Numbered from the stretch's first letter, positions 47,630-57,415 are shown. The stretch: DNA of 64,000 bases from Streptomyces fuscichromogenes (GCF_014645815.1 NZ_BMML01000008.1:343468-407467); one strand, 5' to 3'. Program-made: numbers and translations. The notes: generated by a model not told the origin, from the letters alone.

Positions 47630-49494
47630 CCGCCGCCACCTCCCTGCCCGCCCCCGACGAGGACGACGAGCGCCCGCACCCGCGTACGGCCGGCACCGCC
47701 GGCGGCGACCCCTTCGACCGGGACGTCCTGCCCACCCCGCCCGGCGCCACCGCGGCCCTGCTGCGCTCGCTCCTCGCCCCCATGAAGGCGCGGGTCGCCT
47801 TCACCTCGTTCCTCCTGCTGCTCCAGCAGGCGGCGGTCCAGGCGGGCCCGCTGCTGGTGGCGTACGCCATCGACCGGGCGGTACCGGCGTTCCGCCGCCA
47901 CGACCACGGCCCGCTGATCGCGGTCGCGCTCGGCTACGCCCTGAGCGCGCTGTTCTCCGGCGCCCTGCAGTACGCGTTCGTCCGGGCCTCGGCGCGCGTC
48001 AACCAGGACGTGCTCCTGGACCTGCGCGGCCGCATCTTCCGCCACGCGCAGGCGCTGAGCATCGACTTCCACGAGCGCTACACGTCCGGCCGCCTCATCT
48101 CCCGTTCCACCACGGACGTCGAGTCGCTGCGCGAGCTCCTGGCCGAGGGCCTCCAGGAACTGGTCACGGTCGTCCTCTCCTTCCTCTACATCTCGGCGAT
48201 GCTGCTCTGGCTGGACCTGGGCCTCGGCGCGGTCGCGGTGGCGAGCTTCGTACCGCTGTACCTGCTCGTGCGGCTGTACCAGCGGCGCGCGGTACGGGTG
48301 TACAAGGCCCGGTCCACGGCGATCGCGACGGTGATCGTGAAGTTCGTGGAGACGATGAACGGCATCCGCCCGGTGCGCGCGTTCCGCCGGGAGGCCGCCA
48401 ACGACGCCGAGTTCGCGGTACTGAACCGCCGCCACGAGCGCACCAACGGCGACGCGCTGCTGGAGATGGCGCGGTACGTGGTCGGCTCCCGGCTGGTCGC
48501 CAACACCTCGGTCGCGGTGATCGTGCTCTGGGGCGCCTACCGGGTGGCGTCCGGCTCGCTGGAGCTGGGCGTCCTCGCCGCGGCAGTCCTGTACCTGCGG
48601 CGGCTGTACGACCCGATCGACCGCCTCGGCATGTTCCTGAACTCGTACCAGTCGGCGGCCGCGTCGCTGGAGAAGATCGCCGGCCTGCTGGCCCAGACCC
48701 CGTCGGTGCCCGAGCCGTCCACGCCCAGGGAGCTGCCCCCGTCGCGGACCGGGCTCCCCGGCCGCGAGGTCGTCTTCGACGGTGTCCGCTTCGCCTACCG
48801 CACCGGCGGCGAGGTGCTCCCCCGCTTCGGCCTCACCCTCCCGGCCGGGCAGACCGTCGCGGTGGTCGGCTCCACCGGCGCCGGCAAGTCGACGCTCGCC
48901 AAGCTGCTCGCCCGCTTCTACGACCCGACCGACGGCCGGGTCCTGCTGGACGGCGTGGACCTGCGTGAACTGACCGTGGCCGAACTGCGGCGCGGGGTGG
49001 TGATGGTCACCCAGGAGGCGTTCCTGTTCTCCGGCACGGTCGCCGAGAACATCGCCATCGGCCGCCCGGACGCCACCCGCGAGGAGATCGAGCAGGCGGC
49101 CAAGGCGATCGGCGCGCACGAGTTCATCGCCGCGCTGCCCGACGGCTACGACACGGACGTCCGCAAGCGCGGCGGGCGGATCTCGGCCGGGCAGCGCCAA
49201 CTGGTCGCGTTCGCACGCGCCCTGCTCGCCGACCCGGCGGTGCTGATCCTCGACGAGGCGACCAGTTCCCTGGACATCCCCGGCGAACGGGCCGTGCAGC
49301 GGGCCATGTCGACCGTGCTCAAGGGCCGTACGGCCGTGGTGATCGCCCACCGGCTGTCCACCGTGGAGATCGCCGACCGGGTGCTGGTGATGGAGCACGG
49401 CCGGATCGTCGAGGACGGCCGTCCGGCCGAACTCATCGCGGGCACGGGCCGGTTCGCGGATCTGCACCGCGCCTGGCGGGACAGTCTGGCCTAG
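47626..49494 (+). CDS. ABC exporter half-transporter 2 (pair A)
   Basis: A 622-residue partner of the preceding gene. After a 45-residue hydrophilic N-terminus the six-span membrane domain begins near LLAPMKARVAFTSFLLLLQQ. The ATPase domain has Walker A GSTGAGKSTLAK near 414 and Walker B VLILDEATSSLD with the catalytic glutamate. The signature is ISAGQRQ instead of LSGGQ. Its altered signature pairs across the dimer with the Walker B-altered site of half-transporter 1, leaving one consensus and one degenerate ATP site, as in known heterodimeric exporters. The start overlaps the upstream stop (ATGA). Confidence 0.95.
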   Translation: MTAATSLPAPDEDDERPHPRTAGTAGGDPFDRDVLPTPPGATAALLRSLLAPMKARVAFTSFLLLLQQAAVQAGPLLVAYAIDRAVPAFRRHDHGPLIAVALGYALSALFSGALQYAFVRASARVNQDVLLDLRGRIFRHAQALSIDFHERYTSGRLISRSTTDVESLRELLAEGLQELVTVVLSFLYISAMLLWLDLGLGAVAVASFVPLYLLVRLYQRRAVRVYKARSTAIATVIVKFVETMNGIRPVRAFRREAANDAEFAVLNRRHERTNGDALLEMARYVVGSRLVANTSVAVIVLWGAYRVASGSLELGVLAAAVLYLRRLYDPIDRLGMFLNSYQSAAASLEKIAGLLAQTPSVPEPSTPRELPPSRTGLPGREVVFDGVRFAYRTGGEVLPRFGLTLPAGQTVAVVGSTGAGKSTLAKLLARFYDPTDGRVLLDGVDLRELTVAELRRGVVMVTQEAFLFSGTVAENIAIGRPDATREEIEQAAKAIGAHEFIAALPDGYDTDVRKRGGRISAGQRQLVAFARALLADPAVLILDEATSSLDIPGERAVQRAMSTVLKGRTAVVIAHRLSTVEIADRVLVMEHGRIVEDGRPAELIAGTGRFADLHRAWRDSLA

Positions 49495-49524
49495 CCGAGT
49501 GGCCGGGAGAACGGGGTTCGCAGG

Positions 49525-51375
49525 ATGATCGACGCGTACGAGGATCCGGGCCGGCCCGACACGCGCGGCGGCTGGTCCTACCTGTGGTGGCTGGTGACCT
49601 GCCAGCCCCGCCGCTCGCTCGCCGGGGCGCTGCTGAGCAGTGTCTGGCTGACACTGATGGCGGGGACGCCGTACATGATGGCCCGCGCCGTGGACGACGG
49701 CCTGGTGCCCGGCCGTATGACGGTGCTGGCCGTCTGGACGGCGGCGATCTTCGTGCTCGGCGCGGTCAACGCCTGGCTCAGCATCATGCGCCACCGGACG
49801 ATGACCCGGGTGCGGATGGACGCGTACTTCCGCACGATCAAGCTGCTCGTCGGGCAGTCGGTACGGCTCGGCGCCGAACTGCCGCGCCGGGCGGACGCCG
49901 GGGAGGTCGTCACGATCGGCGTCGGCGACGTGCAGACCATCGCCCAGGCGCTGACCGTCGTCGGTCCCGGGGTGGGCGCGGTCGTCGTGTACGCGGTGGT
50001 GGCCGGCCTCCTGATGACGATCTCGCCCCTGCTGACCGGTGTGGTGCTGCTCGGGGTGCCGGTGGTGGCCCTTCTCGCGGGTCCGCTGGCCCGGCGGCTC
50101 CAGGGCCGGGAGACCGAGTACCGGGAACGCCAGAGCGTGCTCACGGCCCGCATCGGCGACCTCGCGGGCGGCCTCCGCGTCCTCAACGGCCTAGGCGGCA
50201 AGGGCCTGTTCGCGGACGCCTTCCGCCGTGACTCCCAGCACCTGTGCGCCCAGGGCTACCGGGTGGGCGCGGTCGCCAGCTGGGTCCAGGCGCTGGGCAT
50301 GGGCCTGCCGACGGTGTTCCTCGCGGTGGTCACCTGGATCGCGGCCCGGATGGCGGCCCGCGGCGACATCACGGTGGGCCAGCTGGTCTCGGTGTACGGC
50401 TATGTCGCGGTGCTGGTGGGCCCGGTGGCGTTCCTCCTGGACATGGGCTACCAGCTGAGCCGGGGCGTGGTGGCGGCCCGCAGGGTGGTGCGTCTGCTGC
50501 GTCACGAGCCGTCCCCGGACGAGGGCACCGGGCAGTCCCCGGCCGGCCCGGCCGCTCTGCACGACCCGGAGTCGGGAGTACGCCTGCGCCCGGGCCGCCT
50601 GACGGCCCTGGTGGGCGCCGGCCCGACGGAGACGGGCACGGTGGTGGACCGGCTGGGCCGCTACACCCCGTCGGACGTGACGTGGGGAGACGTACGCCTG
50701 GACGCCGTGCCCCTGCGGGACGTACGCACCCGGATCCTGGTGGCCGACCACGAGGCCGACCTGTTCGCGGGCCCCCTGCGTGATGCGATCGGCGCGGGAC
50801 CACATACGAAGAACGCCCACACCGCCCCCCAAAGCAACGCGCTGCCACATCACACGGCCGACCACAACGCGGCCCCAAGGGGCGCGGGGAACCGCGCGAC
50901 CAGCCACGACGGCGCCGCACCCGCCGACGCACCCCCCGCCGCATCCCTCGCCGCGCGAACCGCCCAAGCCCTCCACGCGGCCGCGGCCGAAGACATCGTC
51001 CAGGCCCTCCCCCACGGCCTCGACTCCGAACTCACCGCCCAGGCCCGCAACCTCTCCGGCGGCCAGCGCCAACGCATCCGCCTCGCGAGGGCGTTGCTCA
51101 CCGACCCCGAGGTCCTCCTGGCCGTGGAGCCCACCTCCGCCCTGGACGCCCACACCGAGGCCCTCGTGGCGGAACGCCTGCGCACCGCACGCTACGGCCG
51201 CACCACCCTCCTCACCACCACCTCCCCGCTGGTGCTGGCCCACGCCGACGAGGTGGTCTTCCTGGTGGACGGCAAGGTCGCCGCGACCGGCACCCACGAG
51301 GGGCTGCTGGAGTACGAACCCGGCTACCGCGCCCTCGTGGCCCGCGACTCGGAGGAAGAGGAGACCGTCAGGTGA
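49525..51375 (+). CDS. ABC exporter half-transporter 3 (pair B), no Walker A lysine
   Basis: A 616-residue exporter half with a normal membrane domain (SLAGALLSSVWLTLMAGTPY, ALTVVGPGVGAVVVYAVVAG) but a degenerate ATPase domain. The Walker A position reads VGAGPTETGTVVD, without the essential lysine, and Walker B is LLAVEPTSALD, without its aspartate. The signature LSGGQRQRIRLARAL is perfect. About 60 low-complexity residues (including NAAPRGAGNRATSHDG) sit between Walker A and the signature and include a palindromic repeat. It can supply the signature to the partner's ATP site but probably cannot bind ATP at its own. It overlaps the next gene by 4 nt. Confidence 0.92.
   Translation: MIDAYEDPGRPDTRGGWSYLWWLVTCQPRRSLAGALLSSVWLTLMAGTPYMMARAVDDGLVPGRMTVLAVWTAAIFVLGAVNAWLSIMRHRTMTRVRMDAYFRTIKLLVGQSVRLGAELPRRADAGEVVTIGVGDVQTIAQALTVVGPGVGAVVVYAVVAGLLMTISPLLTGVVLLGVPVVALLAGPLARRLQGRETEYRERQSVLTARIGDLAGGLRVLNGLGGKGLFADAFRRDSQHLCAQGYRVGAVASWVQALGMGLPTVFLAVVTWIAARMAARGDITVGQLVSVYGYVAVLVGPVAFLLDMGYQLSRGVVAARRVVRLLRHEPSPDEGTGQSPAGPAALHDPESGVRLRPGRLTALVGAGPTETGTVVDRLGRYTPSDVTWGDVRLDAVPLRDVRTRILVADHEADLFAGPLRDAIGAGPHTKNAHTAPQSNALPHHTADHNAAPRGAGNRATSHDGAAPADAPPAASLAARTAQALHAAAAEDIVQALPHGLDSELTAQARNLSGGQRQRIRLARALLTDPEVLLAVEPTSALDAHTEALVAERLRTARYGRTTLLTTTSPLVLAHADEVVFLVDGKVAATGTHEGLLEYEPGYRALVARDSEEEETVR
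50877..50918. repeat. palindromic-repeat right half inside exporter gene 3
   Basis: A 42-bp segment starting AAGGGGCGCGGGGAACC and ending CACGACGGCGCCGC differs at 4 positions from 57374-57415. It is in frame inside the ATPase domain. The left arm is only partly recognisable. Confidence 0.75.
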
Positions 51376-53111
51376 CGACGAGCCAGCTCCCGGTCGCCGG
51401 CCGGGCCGACGTCCGCCGGGCCACCGTCCGCCTGGTGAAGGCGGACCGCGGTGCCTTCGCCGCCGCCCTGCTGCTGAACGCGGCCGCGGCGGCCGCCGGC
51501 CTGGTCGGCCCGTGGCTGGTGGGCCGGATCGTGGACGAGGTGCGGGCCGGCCACGGCGTCGGCGCCGTGGACCACCTGGCCCGGTGGATCCTGCTCTGCT
51601 CCCTCGCCCAGCTGCTGCTCGCCCGCTCCGCCCGCTACCTCGGCCACCGCTTCGGCGAGCGCACCCTGGCCCGGGTCCGCGAGGAGTTCGTGGACCGGGC
51701 GCTCGCGCTGCCCGCGTCGGCCGTGGAGCGGGCCGGCACCGGCGACCTGACCGCGCGCGGCACCGGCGACGTGAGCACCGTCGGCACCACCCTGCGCGAC
51801 GCCGGGCCGGAACTGCTGGTCAGCACGGTGCAGGCGCTGTTCGTGATGGTCGCGGTGTTCGTCCTCGACCCGCTGCTGGCCGCGTTCGGGGTGCTCGGGA
51901 TGACCCCGATCTGGTTCGCGCTGCGCTGGTATCTGCGCCGGGCCCGGGACGGCTATCTCGCCGAGGGCGCCACCACCTCCGGGGTCGCGGAGATCGTGAC
52001 GGCGACGGTGGCGGGCGCCCGCACGGTGGAGGCGTTCCGGCTCCAGGAGCAGCGGATCACCGCGAGCCGGGACGCGTTGGAGACCAACAGGAGGGCCCGG
52101 TTCCACACCCTGTGGCTGCGGACGGTGTTCTTCCCGGCGGTCGAGGTGTCGTACTCCGTGCCGGTGGCGGGGGTGCTGCTGGTGGGCGGGCTGCTGCACG
52201 CGGGCGTCGGCGTGGTGGTCTCGGCGGCGCTGTATCTGCGGCAGTTCACCGAACCGCTGGACCAGATCCTGCTGCGGGTGGAGCAACTCCAGTCCAGCGG
52301 TGCCTCGTTCGCGCGGGTGGAGGGACTGGCACAGGCCCCGCGGGCGGCTGCGGACGGCGGGGGGCCCGCACCGGCGGACGACCGGATCGACGTGCGCGCG
52401 GTGCGGTACGCCTACGAGCGCGGCGGTGAGGTGCTGCGCGGGGTGGACCTCACCGTGCGGCCCGGGGAGCGGCTCGCGGTGGTCGGGCCGTCCGGCGCCG
52501 GGAAGACGACGCTGAGCCGGCTGCTGGCGGGCGTCGACGCGCCCGGGTCGGGCACGGTGACCGTGGGCGGGGTGCCGATCGCCGGGCTGGCACCGGAGCG
52601 GCTGCGCCGTCAGGTCGTCCTGGTCACCCAGGAGCACCACGTCTTCCTCGGCACGGTCCGGGACAACCTGCTGATCGCCGAACCGGCCGCGTCCGACGCC
52701 GGCCTGTGGGCGGCGCTGGCCGCCGTCGGCGCCGACGACTGGGTGCGCGGCCTGCCCGACGGCCTCGACACGCGGCTCGGCACGGGCGGTACGGCCGCCG
52801 ACGGCTCCCGGGCCCAGCAACTCGCGCTGGCCCGGGTGGTGCTGGCCGACCCGCACACGCTGATCCTGGACGAGGCGACCGCACTGCTGGACCCGGCGAC
52901 CGCCCGGCACACCGAGCGCGCCCTGGCGGCCGTGCTCGAAGGCCGTACGGTCATCGCCATCGCCCACCGCCTGCACACCGCCCACGACGCCGACCGGGTG
53001 GCGGTGATGGAGGGCGGCCTCCTCACCGAACTCGGCACCCACGACGAACTGGTGGCGGCGGGTGGCGCCTACGCGGCCCTCTGGGCGACCTGGCACGGAG
53101 ACCCCGCCTGA
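51372..53111 (+). CDS. ABC exporter half-transporter 4 (pair B), degenerate signature
   Basis: A 579-residue exporter half. The membrane domain includes GAFAAALLLNAAAAAAGLVG and QALFVMVAVFVLDPLLAAFG. The ATPase domain has a normal Walker A (GPSGAGKTTLSR near 371) and Walker B (LILDEATALLDP near 496). The signature is lost: GTGGTAADGSRAQQLALAR stands where LSGGQ should be. This is the exact complement of half-transporter 3, so the pair should form one competent and one dead ATP site. The GTG start overlaps the previous stop (GTGA). It is the last of four coupled exporter genes. Confidence 0.93.
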   Translation: MTTSQLPVAGRADVRRATVRLVKADRGAFAAALLLNAAAAAAGLVGPWLVGRIVDEVRAGHGVGAVDHLARWILLCSLAQLLLARSARYLGHRFGERTLARVREEFVDRALALPASAVERAGTGDLTARGTGDVSTVGTTLRDAGPELLVSTVQALFVMVAVFVLDPLLAAFGVLGMTPIWFALRWYLRRARDGYLAEGATTSGVAEIVTATVAGARTVEAFRLQEQRITASRDALETNRRARFHTLWLRTVFFPAVEVSYSVPVAGVLLVGGLLHAGVGVVVSAALYLRQFTEPLDQILLRVEQLQSSGASFARVEGLAQAPRAAADGGGPAPADDRIDVRAVRYAYERGGEVLRGVDLTVRPGERLAVVGPSGAGKTTLSRLLAGVDAPGSGTVTVGGVPIAGLAPERLRRQVVLVTQEHHVFLGTVRDNLLIAEPAASDAGLWAALAAVGADDWVRGLPDGLDTRLGTGGTAADGSRAQQLALARVVLADPHTLILDEATALLDPATARHTERALAAVLEGRTVIAIAHRLHTAHDADRVAVMEGGLLTELGTHDELVAAGGAYAALWATWHGDPA

Positions 53112-53407
53112 GACCGGATCCGCCCGGACGGCGTCGGCCAATGCTCCGCATACCGAACATGAACATCCGGTCAACGAACGATTTCCGGCCAAGTTTCTGA
53201 CGCGGTCCTGACAGGTGGCGTTTTCTGCTGCCACTCTTCCCACGGCCGACTCACAGCAACCCCACAGCTTCACTCCGCCGCTGCTGCCGGGTCGGGCACT
53301 GCATGCGCACATGGTTCCGCGTTACGCCCAGTTCTGCCCGGCCGGCCCACCCGCCGTCCGGATCTCCCCTGGCCGTGCGACCCGCGGCCACGCAGAAGGA
53401 GTCAGTG

Positions 53408-55453
53408 TTGAGTAGCAGTTCCTCTCGCAGACGCACCCCCCACAGCACGTACCGCCGTACCGCCGCAGTGGCCCTCGCGGGCGTCACCGCCCTGATCGCC
53501 GCGGCCGTCCAGTCGGGCGCCGCCAGCGCCGCCCCGGCCGCCCCGCGGACCGGCCGGGCCAACCCGGCGCACACGGCCGTCAGCCTCTCGCCCTCGCAGC
53601 GCGCGGAGCTGCTGCGCGACGCGAGCGGCGAACGCGCCGCCACCGCACGGGCGATAGGCCTCGGCGCCAAGGAGAAGCTGGTCGTCAAGGACGTCGTGAA
53701 GGACGCCGACGGCACCCTGCACACCCGCTACGAGCGCACCTACGCCGGTCTGCCGGTGCTCGGCGGCGACCTGATCGTCGACACCGCGAGGTCGGGCGCC
53801 ACCGAGCGGGTCGTCAAGGCGAACGGCCACACCCTGAAGGTCGCCGGCCTGACCCCGGCCAGGAGCGCGGCGAGCGCCGAGAGGACGGCCCTGGCCGCCG
53901 CCCGGACGCTGGGCTCCACCAAGTCCGCGGCCGACGGCGCCCGCAAGGTGATCTGGGCCGGCTCCGGCACCCCCGTCCTCGCCTACGAGACGGTCGTCGG
54001 CGGCTTCCAGGACGACGGGACGCCCAACCAGCTGCACGTCATCACCGACGCGGCCACCGGCAAGAAGCTCTTCGAGTACCAGGGCATCGACACCGCGACC
54101 GGCACCGGCAACACCCAGTACAGCGGCACGGTCTCGCTGACGACCACCCAGTCGGGCTCGACGTACAACCTGACCGACGGCGACCGGGGCGGCCACAAGA
54201 CGTACAACCTGAACCACGGCACCTCGGGCACCGGCACGCTGTTCTCGCAGTCGAGCAACACCTGGGGCAACGGCACCACGTCGAACGCCGCCACCGCGGG
54301 CGCCGACGCGCACTACGGGGCCGCCGAGACCTGGGACTTCTACAAGAACACCTTCGGCCGCAGCGGCATCAAGAACAACGGCGTCGGCGCCTACTCCCGC
54401 GTCCACTACGGCAACTCGTACGTCAACGCGTTCTGGGACGACAGCTGCTTCTGCATGACCTACGGCGACGGCTCCGGCAACGCGGACCCGCTGACCGCCC
54501 TGGACGTGGCCGGCCACGAGATGAGCCACGGCGTCACGTCGAACACGGCCGGCCTCAACTACACCGGTGAGTCAGGCGGGTTGAACGAGGCGACCTCCGA
54601 CATCATGGGCACCGGCGTGGAGTTCTACGCGGCCAACTCCACCGACGTCGGCGACTACCTCATCGGCGAGAAGATCGACATCAACGGCGACGGCACCCCG
54701 CTGCGCTACATGGACAAGCCCAGCAAGGACGGCGGTTCGGCCGACTACTGGTCCTCCTCGGTCGGCGGCCTCGACGTGCACTACTCGTCCGGCGTCGCGA
54801 ACCACTTCTTCTACCTCCTCTCGGAGGGCAGCGGCGCCAAGGTCATCAACGGCGTCAGCTACAACTCGCCCACCAAGGACGGCCTTCCGGTCACCGGCAT
54901 CGGCCGGGACAAGGCGCTCCAGATCTGGTACCGGGCGCTCACCACCAAGTTCACCTCGACCACCAACTACGCGGCCGCCCGTACCGGCACCCTCGCGGCG
55001 GCGGGCGAGCTGTACGGCACCACCAGCACCGAGTACAAGGCGGTGCAGGACGCCTGGGCGGCCGTGGCGGTCGGCGCGCGGTCCGGCGGCGGTGGCGGTA
55101 CGGGCACCTCGTACGAGAGCACGACAGCCGTGTCGATTCCGGACAACGGGCCGGCGGTCACCTCGTCGATCACGGTCTCCGGCCGGACCGGCAACGCCCC
55201 GAACAACCTCCAGGTAACGCCGAATATCAGCCACACGTGGCGTGGTGACCTGGTGATCGACCTCGTCGGTCCGTCCGGGACGTCGTACCGCCTGAAGAAC
55301 TTCAGCTCGTCCGACTCGGCGGACAACGTGACGGACACCTACACGGTGAACGCCTCCTCGGAATCGGCCAATGGCACCTGGAAGTTGAAGGTCCAGGACC
55401 AGGCCGCGCAGGATGTCGGCACGATCAACGGGTGGAAGCTGACCTTCCCGTAA
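53408..55453 (+). CDS. secreted M4 (thermolysin-like) metalloprotease with P domain
   Basis: A 681-residue preproenzyme. The signal peptide runs to about residue 41 (SGAASA). The FTP/PepSY-type propeptide includes KEKLVVKDVVKDADGTLH and YERTYAGLPVLGGDL. The M4 catalytic domain has zinc motif GHEMSHGVT, the third ligand in SGGLNEATSD and the VHYSSGVANHFFYLL helix. A proprotein-convertase P-like beta domain (SIPDNGPAVTSSITVSG to the end) follows. It should be exported and self-activating. I choose TTG 53408-53410, with AAGGAG 7 nt upstream; the GTG just before is too close. A strong paralogue follows. Confidence 0.95.
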   Translation: MSSSSSRRRTPHSTYRRTAAVALAGVTALIAAAVQSGAASAAPAAPRTGRANPAHTAVSLSPSQRAELLRDASGERAATARAIGLGAKEKLVVKDVVKDADGTLHTRYERTYAGLPVLGGDLIVDTARSGATERVVKANGHTLKVAGLTPARSAASAERTALAAARTLGSTKSAADGARKVIWAGSGTPVLAYETVVGGFQDDGTPNQLHVITDAATGKKLFEYQGIDTATGTGNTQYSGTVSLTTTQSGSTYNLTDGDRGGHKTYNLNHGTSGTGTLFSQSSNTWGNGTTSNAATAGADAHYGAAETWDFYKNTFGRSGIKNNGVGAYSRVHYGNSYVNAFWDDSCFCMTYGDGSGNADPLTALDVAGHEMSHGVTSNTAGLNYTGESGGLNEATSDIMGTGVEFYAANSTDVGDYLIGEKIDINGDGTPLRYMDKPSKDGGSADYWSSSVGGLDVHYSSGVANHFFYLLSEGSGAKVINGVSYNSPTKDGLPVTGIGRDKALQIWYRALTTKFTSTTNYAAARTGTLAAAGELYGTTSTEYKAVQDAWAAVAVGARSGGGGGTGTSYESTTAVSIPDNGPAVTSSITVSGRTGNAPNNLQVTPNISHTWRGDLVIDLVGPSGTSYRLKNFSSSDSADNVTDTYTVNASSESANGTWKLKVQDQAAQDVGTINGWKLTFP

Positions 55454-55476
55454 CCGCAGGCGGCAGACGCGCCCGG

Positions 55477-55521
55477 CGGGCGCCGTCCAGGGGTCCCCTT
55501 CCCTCGGGCGGCGCCCGTTTT
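55477..55521 (+). terminator. terminator of the first M4 protease gene
   Basis: CGGGCGCCG (55477-55485) pairs perfectly with CGGCGCCCG (55509-55517). The loop contains a small GGGGTCCCC hairpin, and TTTTA follows. It lies 24 bp past the stop codon. Confidence 0.8.
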
Positions 55522-55703
55522 ACATGCCCGCAATGTTCACCCGACACCTGCTTTTCGGCCAACATCACTTCAGGGTCATGACATGTACGCGACCTTGATG
55601 TCACTCTTCCTTCACCCGTCGCACAGCACAGCAACTTCACACCCCACAGCCGGGCCGGCAACCCCATTCCCGCCCGGACTCCCCACATCCTGAAGGAGCT
55701 TGA

Positions 55704-57353
55704 GTGAGCCCCCTCTACGCGCGTCACAAGCGCACCACGCTCGCCATCGCCACCGCTGTCGCCGCCGGCGCCCTGCTCACCACGGGTATGACCGCGAACG
55801 CCTCGGCCGCCGCCAAGCAGCCGCTGGCCGCCGCCCCCACGCTGCTCTCCAACTCCGCCCGCACCGCCCTGATCCAGAAGGCGGACGCGAACGTCGCCGA
55901 GACGGCCAAGCAGATAGGCCTCGGCACCAAGGAGAAGCTGGTCGTCAAGGACGTCGTCAAGGACGTCGACGGCACGGTGCACACGCGCTACGAGCGCACC
56001 TACGCGGGCCTGCCGGTCCTCGGCGGCGACATCGTCGTGCACACCTCCAAGGCCGGCAAGACCGAGGGCGTCACCAAGGCGACCAAGGCGACCATCAAGG
56101 TGGCCTCCCTGAAGCCGCAGCTCACCGTCGCCAAGGCGGAGAAGGCGGCCCTCACCGCCGCCAAGACGCTGGGCTCCACCAAGTCCGCGGCCGACGGCGC
56201 CCGCAAGGTGATCTGGGCCGGCTCCGGCACCCCCGTCCTCGCCTACGAGACGGTCGTCGGCGGCTTCCAGGACGACGGCACCCCGAACAAGCTGCACGTC
56301 ATCACGGACGCGGCCACCGGCAAGAAGCTCTTCGAGTACCAGGGCATCGAGAACGCCACCGGCACCGGCAAGACGCTGTACTCCGGCACGGTCAGCCTCA
56401 CCACCTCGCTGTCCGGCTCGACGTACTCGCTGACCGACGCCTCCCGCGGCAGCCACAAGACGTACAACCTGAAGCACACCACCAGCTCCGGCACCGGCAC
56501 CCTGTTCACCAACACCACCAACACCTGGGGCACCGGCACCGCGTCCAGCTCCACCACCGACGTCACCGCGGCGGCCGACGCCGCCTACGGCGCGCAGGAG
56601 ACCTGGGACTTCTACAAGAACACCTTCGGCCGCAGCGGCATCAAGAACGACGGTGTCGGCGCCTACTCCCGCGTCCACTACGGCAGCTCGTACGTCAACG
56701 CGTTCTGGGACGACGACTGCTTCTGCATGACCTACGGCGACGGCGACAGCAACACCCACCCGCTGACGTCGCTGGACGTGGCCGGCCACGAGATGAGCCA
56801 CGGCGTCACCGCCAACACCGCGGGCCTCAACTACAGCGGCGAGTCCGGCGGTCTGAACGAGGCCACCTCGGACATCTTCGGCACGGGTGTCGAGTTCTAC
56901 GCGGCCAACTCCTCCGACCCCGGTGACTACCTCATCGGCGAGAAGATCGACATCAACGGCGACGGCACCCCGCTGCGCTACATGGACCAGCCCAGCAAGG
57001 ACGGCGGCTCCGCCAACTACTGGTCCTCGACGGTGAAGAACCTGGACGTGCACTACTCGTCCGGCGTCGCGAACCACTTCTTCTACCTCCTCTCGGAGGG
57101 CAGCGGCGCGAAGACCATCAACGGCGTCAGCTACAACTCGCCGACGTACAACAGCTCCACCCTCACCGGCATCGGCCGGGACAAGGCCCTGCAGATCTGG
57201 TACAAGGCCCTGACCACGTACTTCACGTCGACCACCAACTACAAGTCGGCCCGCACCGGCACGCTGTCCGCCGCGGCCGCGCTGTACGGCTCCGGCTCCA
57301 CCGAGTACAACGCGGTGGCGGCCGCCTGGACGGCCGTGAACGTCACCGCGTGA
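55704..57353 (+). CDS. secreted M4 (thermolysin-like) metalloprotease, no P domain
   Basis: A 549-residue preproenzyme with a signal peptide (to about TANASA, residue 35), propeptide (KEKLVVKDVVKDVDGTVH, YERTYAGLPVLGGDI) and catalytic domain with GHEMSHGVT, SGGLNEATSD and VHYSSGVANHFFYLL. It lacks the C-terminal P-like domain of its neighbour. GTG 55704 has AAGGAG 5-6 nt upstream. Long stretches are nearly identical to the first gene; 114 bp at 56165-56278 is exactly the same, indicating recent duplication or gene conversion. The leader regions also share a CACTCTTCC...CACAGCAAC pattern. Confidence 0.96.
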   Translation: MSPLYARHKRTTLAIATAVAAGALLTTGMTANASAAAKQPLAAAPTLLSNSARTALIQKADANVAETAKQIGLGTKEKLVVKDVVKDVDGTVHTRYERTYAGLPVLGGDIVVHTSKAGKTEGVTKATKATIKVASLKPQLTVAKAEKAALTAAKTLGSTKSAADGARKVIWAGSGTPVLAYETVVGGFQDDGTPNKLHVITDAATGKKLFEYQGIENATGTGKTLYSGTVSLTTSLSGSTYSLTDASRGSHKTYNLKHTTSSGTGTLFTNTTNTWGTGTASSSTTDVTAAADAAYGAQETWDFYKNTFGRSGIKNDGVGAYSRVHYGSSYVNAFWDDDCFCMTYGDGDSNTHPLTSLDVAGHEMSHGVTANTAGLNYSGESGGLNEATSDIFGTGVEFYAANSSDPGDYLIGEKIDINGDGTPLRYMDQPSKDGGSANYWSSTVKNLDVHYSSGVANHFFYLLSEGSGAKTINGVSYNSPTYNSSTLTGIGRDKALQIWYKALTTYFTSTTNYKSARTGTLSAAAALYGSGSTEYNAVAAAWTAVNVTA

Positions 57354-57373
57354 CGCGCTGAGCAGTGCCCCGC

Positions 57374-57415
57374 AAGGGGCGAGCGGAACTGCGCGACGAG
57401 CCACGACGGCGCCGC
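57374..57415. repeat. palindromic-repeat right half, intergenic copy
   Basis: AAGGGGCGAGCGGAACTGCG... to GACGGCGCCGC, with 4 differences from 50877-50918. It lies just after the second M4 protease stop. A short CCCCGC/GGGGCG stem overlaps its left edge. Confidence 0.7.
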
